Assembly: GCF_000015165.1 (NCBI RefSeq)
Contig: NC_009485.1
Location: 2,830,001 to 2,894,000, forward strand
Direction of reading: 5' to 3'
From: Bradyrhizobium sp. BTAi1
GTDB taxonomy: Bacteria; Pseudomonadota; Alphaproteobacteria; Rhizobiales; Xanthobacteraceae
DNA length: 64,000 nucleotides
In this document: positions 26,565-35,415 of the stretch, in pieces
How the letters are laid out: every line of letters begins with the position of its first letter
Numbering within the stretch: position 1 is the first letter of the stretch
Notes under the pieces: generated by a model
Seen by the model: only the letters and a program-made list of their open reading frames with translations
What the model was told of the DNA's origin: nothing
Databases searched by the model: none
Made by a program: the position numbers and the translations under genes

Positions 26565-26643
26565 CATGGCCGGGCTTGACCCGGCCATCCACACCGTTGT
26601 TCCGGAAAGAAAGACGTGGATGCCCGGGTCAAGCCCGGGCATG
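26565..26643. repeat. Inverted repeat, Bradyrhizobium-type intergenic element
   Basis: Arms at 26565-26592 and 26616-26643 are imperfect reverse complements built from CGGGCTTGACCCGG and CCCGGGTCAAGCCCGGG blocks with ATCCAC/GTGGAT inside. They lie between the convergent lysR and soxA genes. This kind of element is dispersed in Bradyrhizobium genomes. The remainder of 26537-26755 shows no gene. Confidence 0.75.
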
Positions 26644-26755
26644 ACGAGTAACTCATTAGGAGGCTCGCTCGAAGCGACGTCCTGCAAGCGAGGCGAGGTG
26701 CAGCGCTGCTCGGCTCTAAAACGACTCACATGATAGCTCGTGAGCTTTTGCCCGC

Positions 26756-27535
26756 TCACGGCCGCACCGCCGGGGCCTCCACCGCCATGCCGTGCGCCCG
26801 CGACGTCAGATAGAGCTCCAGCGCGATCATGTCGGGGGCGTCGAAATCGTAGGCCTGGGCGCGGACGCCGGTCATGCAGCCGCGGAGGCGCCGCTGCAAC
26901 GAGCCCATGCCTTGCCATTCCAGCCGATAGATCGGGTAGCCTGTCGGCTGTGCTTGCGTGATCGCGGAGCCCGCGAGATGCTTGTCCCAATTGTCGTCAT
27001 GGCAATTGGTGCAGGCGAGATTGAGCTGGCCCTGCCGCTGCATGAACAGCGCACGGCCGTGCGCGACCGACGGTGCCAGCCGCGGATCGTCACCGGCGGT
27101 GATCGGCATCCCGCGCGACTGCCTTGCGATCAGGGCCGTCAGCGCCAGCAATTCGCGGCTCTCGGGTGCGAACGGCTCAGCCTCCTGATGCTGCCTGCGG
27201 CAGAGATTGACGCGCTGGCCGAGATCGACAGGCGCGCCGCTCGCCGCATTGAAGGCGGGATAGCGCGCGGCGACGCCTTTCATGCTGACGTCGACGGCGC
27301 CGTGGCAATCGCTGCAGGATTTGCCGGCAGCGCCGGCCTTCGTGCGCCACAGCGTCTCGCCGTCGAGCACCGACAGCATCGCGGGATTGGCGGTGTTGTC
27401 GTCCTGCATCGCCTTCGTGTCGGCCGACATGAACTCATAGCCGGAGCGGCGCGCGGACTCGCCGATCTCGCCGGCCAGACCAGGCAGCGCTGCGCCAAGA
27501 AGCGCCAGGATAGCGATGGCTGCGCGCCGCATCAT
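26756..27535 (-). CDS. soxA: Sulfur-oxidation diheme cytochrome SoxA
   Basis: A protein of 259 residues with a Sec signal (RRAAIAILALLGAALPGLAG). Two heme-binding sites are CSDCH and CTNCH, and the active-site cysteine is in LRGCMTGVRA near residue 220. With SoxX it forms the SoxXA complex, which joins thiosulfate oxidatively to the SoxY cysteine in the periplasm. The start overlaps the soxZ stop by four bases (ATGATG). It is the last gene of the operon. Confidence 0.94.
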   Translation of the reverse strand: MMRRAAIAILALLGAALPGLAGEIGESARRSGYEFMSADTKAMQDDNTANPAMLSVLDGETLWRTKAGAAGKSCSDCHGAVDVSMKGVAARYPAFNAASGAPVDLGQRVNLCRRQHQEAEPFAPESRELLALTALIARQSRGMPITAGDDPRLAPSVAHGRALFMQRQGQLNLACTNCHDDNWDKHLAGSAITQAQPTGYPIYRLEWQGMGSLQRRLRGCMTGVRAQAYDFDAPDMIALELYLTSRAHGMAVEAPAVRP

Positions 27536-27852
27536 TCGACAATGATCGCCGCCGAGGCGGTGGCGACAAAGCCATTGTCGCCGATCCACTCGAACTCGAA
27601 GCGGCCGCTCTCGCTCGCCGTGGTGAAGAACGACAGGAACGGATTGGCCGCGATGGCGGGGAACAGGTCGGCCCGGAAGATCTCGGCGCCGTTGAACCTG
27701 CAGGTGAAGCTGGTGATGATGTCGCGCGGCACGACCTCGCCGGCGGCGGTGTGGCGATAGCCCGGCTCCATCACATGGCTCATCAAGGTCTTGATCTCGA
27801 TGACCGCGCCGCGCTTGGCCTTGGCGGGTACGTTGACGAGGGCGGCGGGCAT
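27532..27852 (-). CDS. soxZ: Sulfur-oxidation protein SoxZ
   Basis: A protein of 106 residues, the usual SoxZ size, a beta-sandwich with VNVPAKAKRGAVIEIKTLMS, HVMEPGYRHTAAGEVVPRDI and a terminal FVATASAAIIVE. SoxZ pairs with SoxY to present the sulfur-carrying cysteine to partners. The ATG at 27852 overlaps the soxY stop by one base (TGATG), so the two are coupled; a GTG at 27855 is also possible. It has no signal, as expected for a subunit exported with SoxY. Confidence 0.93.
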   Translation of the reverse strand: MPAALVNVPAKAKRGAVIEIKTLMSHVMEPGYRHTAAGEVVPRDIITSFTCRFNGAEIFRADLFPAIAANPFLSFFTTASESGRFEFEWIGDNGFVATASAAIIVE

Positions 27853-28340
27853 CACGGCAGCTCCTCGGTGCAGGCGGCCAAGGTCACGATGACGTCGACG
27901 CTGACCGACCAGAACGAGCCGTCGGAGAGCTTTGCGATCGCCACCACCTTCTGGGTGTCGGCGAGCCGGATGCGGGTCGTGACCTGGGCGCGGCCGGCGC
28001 TCGGCGTCAGATAGAAGTTCGCGATGTTGGGCTGCGGGTTCTTCTCGTTGAAGATGTGGATGCTCTTGACGCAGTTGTCAGCCGTCATCGGGTGGTCGAC
28101 GCTGACGGTCATCGGCACGGTGTTGCCGTTCTCGACCAGCGGGGGAATGTCGAGCCGGACCTTGCCGACCTGCACATGCGCTTCGCCGACGAGGTTGCGG
28201 ATGGCCGAGGCGAGCATCGCCGGTGTGGCCCGTGCGGTGCGAACGGTCACCAGCGGCAGCGCGCTCGCGGCCGCGAGCGTGCCGGCGAGCTGCAGCAGGA
28301 GGCGACGCGAGATGTGGGACGGGTCGAACATGCTCTCCAT
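27852..28340 (-). CDS. soxY: Sulfur-carrier protein SoxY with atypical C-terminus
   Basis: A protein of 162 residues with a twin-arginine signal (ISRRLLLQLAGTLAAASALP). The body matches SoxY, including VGKVRLDIPPLVENGNTVPM and HIFNEKNPQPNIANFYLTP. SoxY normally ends in GGCGG, whose cysteine carries the sulfur substrate on a flexible arm. Here the end is VTLAACTEELP: the cysteine (Cys157) is kept, but the flanking glycines are replaced and the tail is three residues longer. It still pairs with SoxZ downstream. Whether it works with a standard SoxB is unclear; no soxB is in the window. Confidence 0.9.
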   Translation of the reverse strand: MESMFDPSHISRRLLLQLAGTLAAASALPLVTVRTARATPAMLASAIRNLVGEAHVQVGKVRLDIPPLVENGNTVPMTVSVDHPMTADNCVKSIHIFNEKNPQPNIANFYLTPSAGRAQVTTRIRLADTQKVVAIAKLSDGSFWSVSVDVIVTLAACTEELP

Positions 28341-28346
28341 ATGGGC

Positions 28347-28793
28347 TCACTCGCGCAGGGTCGCGAGATAGGCGACGATGTCTTCGATCTGCTCGGCCGA
28401 CAGGATCGGCTTGCCGCGCCAGGCGGAACCGACGCGCGTCAGCCCGTCGACGCGGTAATAAGACGGCATGATCGTCTCGGGATTGATGCGGCTGGCATCG
28501 ACCAGCCGCAGCCGGAGCTGCGCCGTGGTGGCGCGGTGGCCCGCGCCGGCGAGGCTCGGCGCGAGATCGCCCTGGAAGCGCGCTTCCGGAAACGGGCCGG
28601 AATGGCAGAGGATGCAGGTCGAACTGCGGGCGAGCACGAGCGCGCGGCCGCGCGCGGCGTCGCCGGGCTGACCGGTGAGCGAGTCGGGGATGCCGTCGCC
28701 GACGATCGTATACGGCTTCAGCTCCTGCGCGACCGCGGCTGCGGGCAGGGCGCAGATGATCATGGCGATGACCCGGCTAACCGAACGCATCAT
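28347..28793 (-). CDS. soxX: Sulfur-oxidation monoheme cytochrome SoxX
   Basis: A protein of 148 residues with a Sec signal ending near AVAQ. The single heme site is CILCH (residues 60-64), with the likely axial methionine in ETIMPSYYRVDG and the final helix ILSAEQIEDIVAYLATLRE typical of SoxX. It accepts electrons from SoxA. The gene starts inside the end of soxF (17-bp overlap) and stops 6 bp before soxY. Confidence 0.93.
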   Translation of the reverse strand: MMRSVSRVIAMIICALPAAAVAQELKPYTIVGDGIPDSLTGQPGDAARGRALVLARSSTCILCHSGPFPEARFQGDLAPSLAGAGHRATTAQLRLRLVDASRINPETIMPSYYRVDGLTRVGSAWRGKPILSAEQIEDIVAYLATLRE

Positions 28794-30054
28794 GGGTCAG
28801 CGCCTTGAACCAGGCCGTCGCAGCGTCCGCCTCGGCGGCACGTGCATTGCGCGGCGCGTCGAGAGAGCTCGTCCTGCCGCCCTCCACTTCGGCGAACAGA
28901 TCGCCCTTGGGCTGATAGACGCCTGATAGCGAGAACGCGGTGTTCGGTGCGACCAGGCTGTAGCAGATGCCGGTCAGCGGCGGCGGCTCGGAGGAGCGTC
29001 CGGTCAGGTCGCGCACGATCACGGCCGCGCAGGCCTTGCCCTGCGCCTGCGCGGCGCCCGCGGATTTCGGGATGCCGCCGCCAAGACAGGCATCGCCGAT
29101 GACGTGGACGTCCGGGAGGAGCTTGGAGGCGAAGGTCGCGGCATCGATCGGGCACCAGCCGGTGCGGTCGGCAGCCGCCGCCAGCGCCGCGATGCGACCG
29201 GCCTTCTGCGGCGGGATGATGTTGGCGACATCCGGATTGTAGTTGCCGAACTCGGTCACGACCGTGCGCGTGGCGATCTCGACGCCGGTGACGCGGCCAC
29301 CCTGCGACAGCGGAATGCGCTCGATCATGCCAGCGTACAGCTCGTTCCACGCCTGCTCGAACAGCTTCTGTTGCGAAAAACTGTCCTTGGCGTCGAGGAT
29401 CAGCACTTTCGACTTCGGCTTGTACGTCTTCAGATAATCCGCGATCAGGCTGGCGCGCTCATAAGGTGCCGGCGGACAGCGCGACGGATTGGCGGGAACG
29501 GCAATCGCGACTGTGCCGCCATCCGGCATCGCCTCGATCTGCTGCCGCAGCAGCAGCGTCTGTTCGCCCGCCTTGTAGGCGTGCGGCATAAGCGCGGAGG
29601 CGGCCTCGTCATAGCCCTGCAGCGCGGTGAAATCGATGTCGATGCCCGGCGCCAGCACGAGGCGGTCATAGGCCAGCGTCGCGCCGTCGGCGAGCGTGAC
29701 CTTGTGCGCGGGCGCATCGATCGCGGCGGCCGCCTGCAGCACGACGCGCACGCCTTCAGCGGCGATCTTGTCGTAGCCGAACTGTTGCGCGCTGATCTCG
29801 CGCAGGCCGGCGATGACCTCGTTGCTCTGTGGGCACGAGGTGAAGGTCTTGTTGGCCTCGACCAGGGTGACCTCGAGCTTCGCATCGGCCTGGCGCAGCG
29901 CGCGGGCACAGCTGGCGCCGCCAAAGCCGCCGCCGATCACGATGACGCGCGCGGTTGTCTGCGCACGCAGCACGGTCGGCGCCGCGAGCAGGGCAGCGCT
30001 CGCCGCGATCAGGCCGCCGACCTCTCTGCGGGTGCGCTGCCGGGTGAATGTCAT
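28777..30054 (-). CDS. soxF: Flavoprotein SoxF/FccB, sulfide dehydrogenase flavin subunit
   Basis: A protein of 425 residues with a Tat-like signal (RQRTRREVGGLIAASAALLA). The FAD motif is VIVIGGGFGGASCARAL. The two redox cysteines of flavocytochrome c sulfide dehydrogenase are in FTSCPQSNEVI and PSRCPPAPYERA. It would oxidise sulfide or reactivate SoxY in the periplasm and needs a cytochrome partner (SoxE/FccA), which is absent here; SoxX or another cytochrome may substitute. It follows the molybdenum hydroxylase large subunit by 55 bp and overlaps soxX. Confidence 0.92.
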   Translation of the reverse strand: MTFTRQRTRREVGGLIAASAALLAAPTVLRAQTTARVIVIGGGFGGASCARALRQADAKLEVTLVEANKTFTSCPQSNEVIAGLREISAQQFGYDKIAAEGVRVVLQAAAAIDAPAHKVTLADGATLAYDRLVLAPGIDIDFTALQGYDEAASALMPHAYKAGEQTLLLRQQIEAMPDGGTVAIAVPANPSRCPPAPYERASLIADYLKTYKPKSKVLILDAKDSFSQQKLFEQAWNELYAGMIERIPLSQGGRVTGVEIATRTVVTEFGNYNPDVANIIPPQKAGRIAALAAAADRTGWCPIDAATFASKLLPDVHVIGDACLGGGIPKSAGAAQAQGKACAAVIVRDLTGRSSEPPPLTGICYSLVAPNTAFSLSGVYQPKGDLFAEVEGGRTSSLDAPRNARAAEADAATAWFKALTHDAFG

Positions 30055-30109
30055 GGCTTCAGAATAGCACGGCGGCAGGCTTTGTTCCGAACGCCTGCCG
30101 CCCCGCCGA

Positions 30110-32293
30110 TCATGCGAAGGTGATGTTCTGGTCGCGCAGCGGCACCGAGCGGATGCGTTTGCCGGTGGCGGCGAAATACGCATTCAGCACGGCCGGCGCA
30201 GCCACGCCGATAGTCGGCTCGCCGACGCCGCCCCAGAAGCCGCCGCTCGGTATCATGATCGCTTCGACCTTCGGCATCTCGGCGATTCGCATCGAGTTGT
30301 AGGTGTCGAAATTGGTCTGTTCGATGCGCCCATCTTTGACCGTGCAGCCGCCATAGAACAGCGCGGACAGGCCATACACGAACGAGCCCGCGATCTGCCG
30401 CTCCACCTGCGCCGGGTTGACGACATAGCCCGGGTCGGTCGAGGCGACGATGCGGTGGATCTTGATCTTGGTGCCGTCGATCACCGAGATCTCGGCGGCA
30501 CCCGCGACGTAGCTGCCATAGCCGTGCAGTTGGGCCAGCCCGCGATAGACGCCCTCCGGCGCCGGCGAGCCCCAACCGATCTTCTCGGCCACCGCGTCGA
30601 GCACCGCGAGATGCTTCGGATTCTTGCTCATCAGCCTGCGGCGGAATTCCAGCGGGTCCTGGCCCACCGCATTGGCGAGTTCATCCATGAAGCATTCGAG
30701 ATAGATCGCGTTCTGGTTCACATTGACGCCGCGCCAGAAGCCCGGATTGATGTGCGGGTTGCGCATGGAGTGCTCGATCAGCAGATTCGGCACGGAATAG
30801 CCGATCGTCGCCTCGCCCGACGGCGCCAGCCCCTGGAAGGTCGCCGGATCCTTGCCGTTGACCAGCGCGTCGGGGCGCAGGCTGAACAGGATCGACTGGC
30901 CGGATATGCGCATGTGCAGCGCGGTCAGATTGTTGTCGGCGTCGAAGCCGCCGGTGAGCTTGCACTGCGTGATCGGGTGATAGCGGCCATGGGTCATGTC
31001 CTCCTCGCGCGACCACAACAGCTTGACCGGCGTGCCCGGCATCGCTTTGGCGATCTGTACGGCCTGGCGGACATAGTCGGTCTGGCCGCGCCGGCCAAAG
31101 CCGCCGCCAAGGATCAGCTTGTGCACCTCGCATTTGTCGGCCGGCAGCCCCGAGGCTTCCAGCACAGCGGCGAACGCCGCCTCGCCATTCTGCGTGCCGC
31201 ACCACACCTCGCAACGCTCCGGCGTGTAGAGCGCGGTCGCGTTCATCGGCTCCATCGTGGCGTGGTTCTGGTAGGGATAGTTGTAGGTTGCCTCCACCTT
31301 CTTCGCTGCGCTGGCGAGCGCCGCCTTGGCGTCGCCGTTCTCGTTGCCGACGAAGGCCGGGCCGGATTCCAAACCCTCGGCCAGCCATTTGGCGATCGAG
31401 GCCGAAGAGACCTTGGCGTTCTCGCCTTCGTCCCAGACGATCGGCAGCGCATCGAGCGCCGTCTTCGCGTGCCACCAGGTGTCGGCGACGACGGCGACTG
31501 CGGTGCCGTCGACCGCCACCACCTTCTTCACGCCCTTCATGCCGGCGATCTTGGCTTCATCATAGCTTTTCAGCTTGCCGCCGGTGACCGGACAATCCTT
31601 GATCGCGGCGTTGAGCATGCCCGGGAGCTTGATGTCGGCGCCGTAGATCATGGCGCCCGTCACCTTGTCGGCGGTGTCGAGGCGTTTCACGCCCTTGCCG
31701 ATCAGGGTCCAGTCCTTCGGGTCCTTCAGCTTGACGTCGGCTGGCGGCGTCAACTTCGCCGCCGCTTCAGCCACCTTGCCGTAGGTCGTGGTCCGGCCCG
31801 ACGCCTTGTGCGTGATGACGCTGTTCGCCGCGGTGCATTCGGCCACCGGCACTTTCCATTGGTCGGCGGCGGCCTGGATCAGCATCATGCGCGCGGCGGC
31901 GCCGCCCTTGCGGACATAGTCCTGCGACGAGCGGATGCCGCGGCTCCCGCCGGTGGAGAAGTCGCCCCAGACGCGCTTGCGGGCGACGTTCTGGCCCGGT
32001 GTCGGATATTCGGTGGTGACCTTGCTCCAGTCGCAGGCGAGTTCCTCGGCGACGAGCTGGGCGAGGCCGGTCAGCGAGCCCTGGCCCATCTCGGAGCGGG
32101 CGATGCGGATCACCACGGTGTCGTCGGGACGGATCACCACCCAGGCATTGACCTCTGGCGAACCATCCGCGGCGCGCACGACTTGCGGGCCGCCGAAGGG
32201 AAGATCGAGCCCGAGCGCGAGCCCGCCGCCGAGCGCGGCGGTGCCGATGATGAAGGAGCGGCGGTTGAGGCGCGGCGAGACGTGCTTGTTCAT
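30110..32293 (-). CDS. Molybdopterin-binding large subunit of a periplasmic xanthine-dehydrogenase-family hydroxylase (IorB-like)
   Basis: A protein of 727 residues with a Tat signal (LNRRSFIIGTAALGGGLALG). It has the molybdenum-hydroxylase layout of the isoquinoline 1-oxidoreductase group: SEMGQGSLTGLAQLVAEELA near the start, LGGGFGRRGQTDYVRQAV at the centre and GGVGEPTIGVAAPAVLNAYF at the end with the catalytic glutamate in GVGEP. It hydroxylates an aldehyde or N-heterocycle and passes electrons to the 2Fe-2S subunit encoded 10 bp upstream. It lies upstream of soxF in one operon, an unusual link. Substrate unknown. Confidence 0.9.
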   Translation of the reverse strand: MNKHVSPRLNRRSFIIGTAALGGGLALGLDLPFGGPQVVRAADGSPEVNAWVVIRPDDTVVIRIARSEMGQGSLTGLAQLVAEELACDWSKVTTEYPTPGQNVARKRVWGDFSTGGSRGIRSSQDYVRKGGAAARMMLIQAAADQWKVPVAECTAANSVITHKASGRTTTYGKVAEAAAKLTPPADVKLKDPKDWTLIGKGVKRLDTADKVTGAMIYGADIKLPGMLNAAIKDCPVTGGKLKSYDEAKIAGMKGVKKVVAVDGTAVAVVADTWWHAKTALDALPIVWDEGENAKVSSASIAKWLAEGLESGPAFVGNENGDAKAALASAAKKVEATYNYPYQNHATMEPMNATALYTPERCEVWCGTQNGEAAFAAVLEASGLPADKCEVHKLILGGGFGRRGQTDYVRQAVQIAKAMPGTPVKLLWSREEDMTHGRYHPITQCKLTGGFDADNNLTALHMRISGQSILFSLRPDALVNGKDPATFQGLAPSGEATIGYSVPNLLIEHSMRNPHINPGFWRGVNVNQNAIYLECFMDELANAVGQDPLEFRRRLMSKNPKHLAVLDAVAEKIGWGSPAPEGVYRGLAQLHGYGSYVAGAAEISVIDGTKIKIHRIVASTDPGYVVNPAQVERQIAGSFVYGLSALFYGGCTVKDGRIEQTNFDTYNSMRIAEMPKVEAIMIPSGGFWGGVGEPTIGVAAPAVLNAYFAATGKRIRSVPLRDQNITFA

Positions 32294-32303
32294 GCCGACC
32301 TCC

Positions 32304-32753
32304 TCAGGCGTTCGCGGCGGCATGGATCGCCTCGCGCACCTGCGCGAAGGTTCCACAGCGGCAGATGTTGGTGATGGCGTCGTTGATGTCCTGGTCGCTC
32401 GGCTTCGGATTGTCCTTCAGCAGCGCGGCCACCGCCATGATCATGCCGCTCTGGCAATAGCCGCATTGTGGAACATCGTTCTCCAGCCAGGCCTGCTGCA
32501 CCTTGTGCAGGCCGCTCTCGCTGCCGAGGCCTTCGATCGTGGTGATCTGCTTGCCCGCGGCCTCGGAGACGGTGACGCCGCAGGACCGAACGGCCGCGCC
32601 ATCGAGATGCACGGTGCAGGCGCCGCATTGTGCAATGCCGCAGCCATATTTGGTGCCGGTCAATCCGGCATTCTCGCGGATCGCCCACAGCAGCGGCGTG
32701 TCGGGCTCGACGTCGAGATCATAAACTTTGCCGTTAATCGTGAGGTTTGCCAT
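32304..32753 (-). CDS. 2Fe-2S small subunit of the molybdenum hydroxylase (IorA-like)
   Basis: A protein of 149 residues with two [2Fe-2S] sites. The plant-type site is [16 protein letters not shown] with a further cysteine in VRSCGV, and the second is QCGYCQSGM with ICRCGTF. It has no signal, so it is probably exported together with the Tat-tagged large subunit. The ATG at 32753 follows AAAGGGA. It is first in a seven-gene minus-strand operon ending in soxA. Natural electron acceptor is likely a cytochrome c. Confidence 0.92.
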   Translation of the reverse strand: MANLTINGKVYDLDVEPDTPLLWAIRENAGLTGTKYGCGIAQCGACTVHLDGAAVRSCGVTVSEAAGKQITTIEGLGSESGLHKVQQAWLENDVPQCGYCQSGMIMAVAALLKDNPKPSDQDINDAITNICRCGTFAQVREAIHAAANA

Positions 32754-32893
32754 CGCAGATCCCTTTCGTTCAACTCGCCAGTTGAACTGTGGGCCGCACT
32801 GTGCCGCGAACGTTTGCATCCTTCAAATCAAGAATATGCGTTTGCGGCGCGGAAGAATTGTGATGGCGCGGGGTTGTAGTTCGCTCGAACTCA

Positions 32894-34288
32894 TCAGCCC
32901 CGCGGTGGCGCCACGGCAAGCCGCAGGAAGCTCATCACGCTGCCGAGCGCGGCGAAACCTGCACCGAGCGCCAAGGCCAGTGTCGCGCCTTCGCGCCCCG
33001 CCAGGCTGAAGCACAGTGCAGCCAGGGCCGCGCCCGTGGTCTGGCCGGTCAGCCGCGCGGTCGCGACGATGCCGCTGGCGCCGCCGCTGCGATGCGGCGG
33101 GGCGCTTGACATGATGGCCTTCATGTTCGGCGCCTGGAAGAAGCCGAACCCGATGCCGCAGATCAGCATGCGCCAGACGATGTTGGCGGTGCTCGGATTT
33201 TCCGGCAGCATAGCGAGCAGCGCCATGCCGGTTCCAAGCATCACGAGGCCGATGCCGCCGAGCAGGCCGGCGGGAAAGCGATCCGACAGCCGCCCGGCGA
33301 TCGGCGCCATGATCGTCACCGCGAGTGGCCAGGGCGTCATGAAGAAACCGGTCTCGACCTGCGAGCGCTGCAGAATGTCCTCGAAATAGAACGGCAGCGA
33401 CACGAAGCCGAGGCCCTGCACCGAGAACGAGCACACGGCCGTCGCGGCCGAGAGCGCGAACACGCCGCGGCGGAACAGGTCGATCGGCAGCATCGGCGCC
33501 GGGTGATCGGCCTGACGGCGGGTCAGGATGATGCCGAGCACCAGCGCGCCCACCAGTTCGGCCACGACCGCCGCTGGCGTCGCGCCATGCGCGGCGCTGC
33601 CGATGCCGGTGATGAAGAGGCCGAGGCAAAGTGCGGCGAAGCCGGCGCCGAGAAAGTCGAAGCTGTGCTCGGCGCGCGGCGTCCGCGGCAGCATCTTCAT
33701 GCCGATCGCGATTGCAACCAGGCCGAACGGCAGGTTGATCGCGAACAACCACGGCCAGGAGCCGAGCGAAAGAATGGCGGAGGCGATGGTCGGGCCGAAG
33801 GTGAAGGAGATGCCGACCACGAGCGCGTTATGGCCGAGGCCGCGACCGAGCATCTTGCCGGGATAGACGAAGCGGACCAGCGCGGTGTTGACGCTCATGA
33901 TGCCGCTGGCGCCGAGGCCCTGCAGGGCGCGCGCGATCACCAAGGTCGGCAGCGACCAGGCCAGCGCGCAGCCGACCGACGCCAGCGTGAACAGCAGCAG
34001 GCCGCCGAGATAGATGCGCTGATGGCCGACGATCTCGCCGAGCGCGCCGAGCGGCAGCAGGGTTGCGACCAGCGCGATCTGGTAGATGTTGACGACCCAG
34101 ACCACCTCGGCCGGCGTGACGTGGAGATCGGCCGAGATCGACGGCAGTGCGATGTTGGCGATGGCGACGTCGAGCGAGGCCATCGACAGCGCGGTGAAGA
34201 TCGCGGCGATCGCCCAGGGCCGCTGGCTGGAAGGCAGCCCGTCGGCGCCGTCGCCGGCGAGCTTCGAAGCATGGTGGCGGTTGGACAT
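32894..34288 (-). CDS. MFS drug/proton antiporter (DHA2-like)
   Basis: A protein of 464 residues with about 12-14 membrane helices. Family motifs are SLDVAIANIALPSISADLHV in helix 1, PLGALGEIVGHQRIYLGGLL (motif A variant) and LVIARALQGLGASGIMSVN (motif B/C region). DHA2 pumps export hydrophobic cations and drugs. No dedicated regulator is adjacent. It sits 140 bp from the small hydroxylase subunit on the same strand but probably has its own promoter. Confidence 0.88.
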   Translation of the reverse strand: MSNRHHASKLAGDGADGLPSSQRPWAIAAIFTALSMASLDVAIANIALPSISADLHVTPAEVVWVVNIYQIALVATLLPLGALGEIVGHQRIYLGGLLLFTLASVGCALAWSLPTLVIARALQGLGASGIMSVNTALVRFVYPGKMLGRGLGHNALVVGISFTFGPTIASAILSLGSWPWLFAINLPFGLVAIAIGMKMLPRTPRAEHSFDFLGAGFAALCLGLFITGIGSAAHGATPAAVVAELVGALVLGIILTRRQADHPAPMLPIDLFRRGVFALSAATAVCSFSVQGLGFVSLPFYFEDILQRSQVETGFFMTPWPLAVTIMAPIAGRLSDRFPAGLLGGIGLVMLGTGMALLAMLPENPSTANIVWRMLICGIGFGFFQAPNMKAIMSSAPPHRSGGASGIVATARLTGQTTGAALAALCFSLAGREGATLALALGAGFAALGSVMSFLRLAVAPPRG

Positions 34289-34802
34289 GGGGACCCTTTG
34301 GAGACCTTCGGTTCGCGGGCGCGTCGGATGAGCATGTACACGGGAGCGGGCGAGGGCCCCAGCCGTCGCGCGCGCATGGGCTTATGCGCGAGGCTGTGGG
34401 GGCAGGGCGACCGCGTCCGGCCAATCGTGCCCAAGCTCGCCGTGCCTTCGCCCTTGGACACACACGCCGATATCTGGAACGCTGCTGCCGTCTTGCTCCG
34501 TCATTCCCGGGCATTCGCGCGCCAAACGGCGTAGCCGTTTTGAAACAGCACAAGCGAATCCGGAATCCATAGCCACAGGGACGCGTGAGTGGCGTAGATG
34601 CCAACGGTGTGTGTGCCTCATACGGCGTCGTGGGGATGGGTTGTGCCCGGGAGGCCGACGGCATGTTCCTCGACACACTGCAGCGCACCATCGGTGACGA
34701 GCCTCGCCGGCGGCGGCGCAGTGCTGACGAGGCCAGCTATTTCGGCTACGCTTCCATGCAAACCGTCAAGGCGAGACAGACCAGGGAGTGCGAGAGAGAT
34801 CG
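34289..34802. other. Gene-free stretch, 514 bp, with a degenerate Bradyrhizobium repeat
   Basis: It holds the promoters of the divergent MFS and CBS genes. 34500-34581 resembles a dispersed repeat (GTCATTCCCGGGC at one end, CGGAATCCATAGCCACAGGG at the other). Inside it is a hairpin AAACGGC-GTA-GCCGTTT (34524-34540). A 73-codon open frame at 34585-34806 has no homology-like features and is not called. Confidence 0.5.
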
Positions 34803-35246
34803 ATGACCACAGTCAGAAACGCACTGGCCCAGAAGAGTGACGCCCTGATCCATGTTCGGTCCCGCGACATGGTCGTCGAAGCCTTGCAAAAGATGCGCGA
34901 CAACCGGGTCCGGTCGGTGCTGGTCATCGACGACGGCGTGCTGGTCGGCATCGTGACCCAGGGCGATTGCGCCATCAAGGTGCTGCTGCCCGGGCTCGAT
35001 GCGAAGCAGACGCAGGTCGGCCAGGTGATGACGGCCAACCCGGTAACGGTCAAGCCGGACCATCCGCTGGACGGCTGCATGGCCATGATGTCCCAGCGCG
35101 GCTTCCGACATCTGCCGGTGCTGGACGCAGGCAAGGTCGTCGGCGTGATCTCGATCGGCGACGTCGTTAAGAACATCATCCGGGATCTCGAGCACAATGT
35201 GGACGACCTGATGGGCTTCATCATGAAAGACGGCCCTGGGGGGTGA
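34803..35246 (+). CDS. Stand-alone CBS-pair protein
   Basis: A protein of 147 residues made of two CBS domains (about 5-65 and 75-135), with VRSVLVIDDGVLVGIVTQGD and FRHLPVLDAGKVVGVISIGD as the conserved strand-turn segments. CBS pairs bind AMP, ATP or related nucleotides and act as energy sensors on a partner. No partner is fused or adjacent. GAGAGAGAT precedes the ATG. The second such protein in the window lies at 56124. Confidence 0.88.
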   Translation: MTTVRNALAQKSDALIHVRSRDMVVEALQKMRDNRVRSVLVIDDGVLVGIVTQGDCAIKVLLPGLDAKQTQVGQVMTANPVTVKPDHPLDGCMAMMSQRGFRHLPVLDAGKVVGVISIGDVVKNIIRDLEHNVDDLMGFIMKDGPGG

Positions 35247-35415
35247 CACACGACGGCGGTGACCCGTTCCGAAACGCATGGCTGCTTCGGACTCAAAGAC
35301 GACATCGTTAGCGCTCAGTATCGGCTGAACGAAAAATGTTCTGCCTTTGATTTTCGCTTCCTTGTTCGGAGCGGTGCAGAGTGCCGCGTGGACAATATCG
35401 GCAACGACCAGGAAG

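Noticed and set aside
34585..34806. A 73-codon open frame before the CBS gene
   Set aside because: It has no ribosome site or domain, an odd composition, and overlaps the upstream region of the CBS gene.
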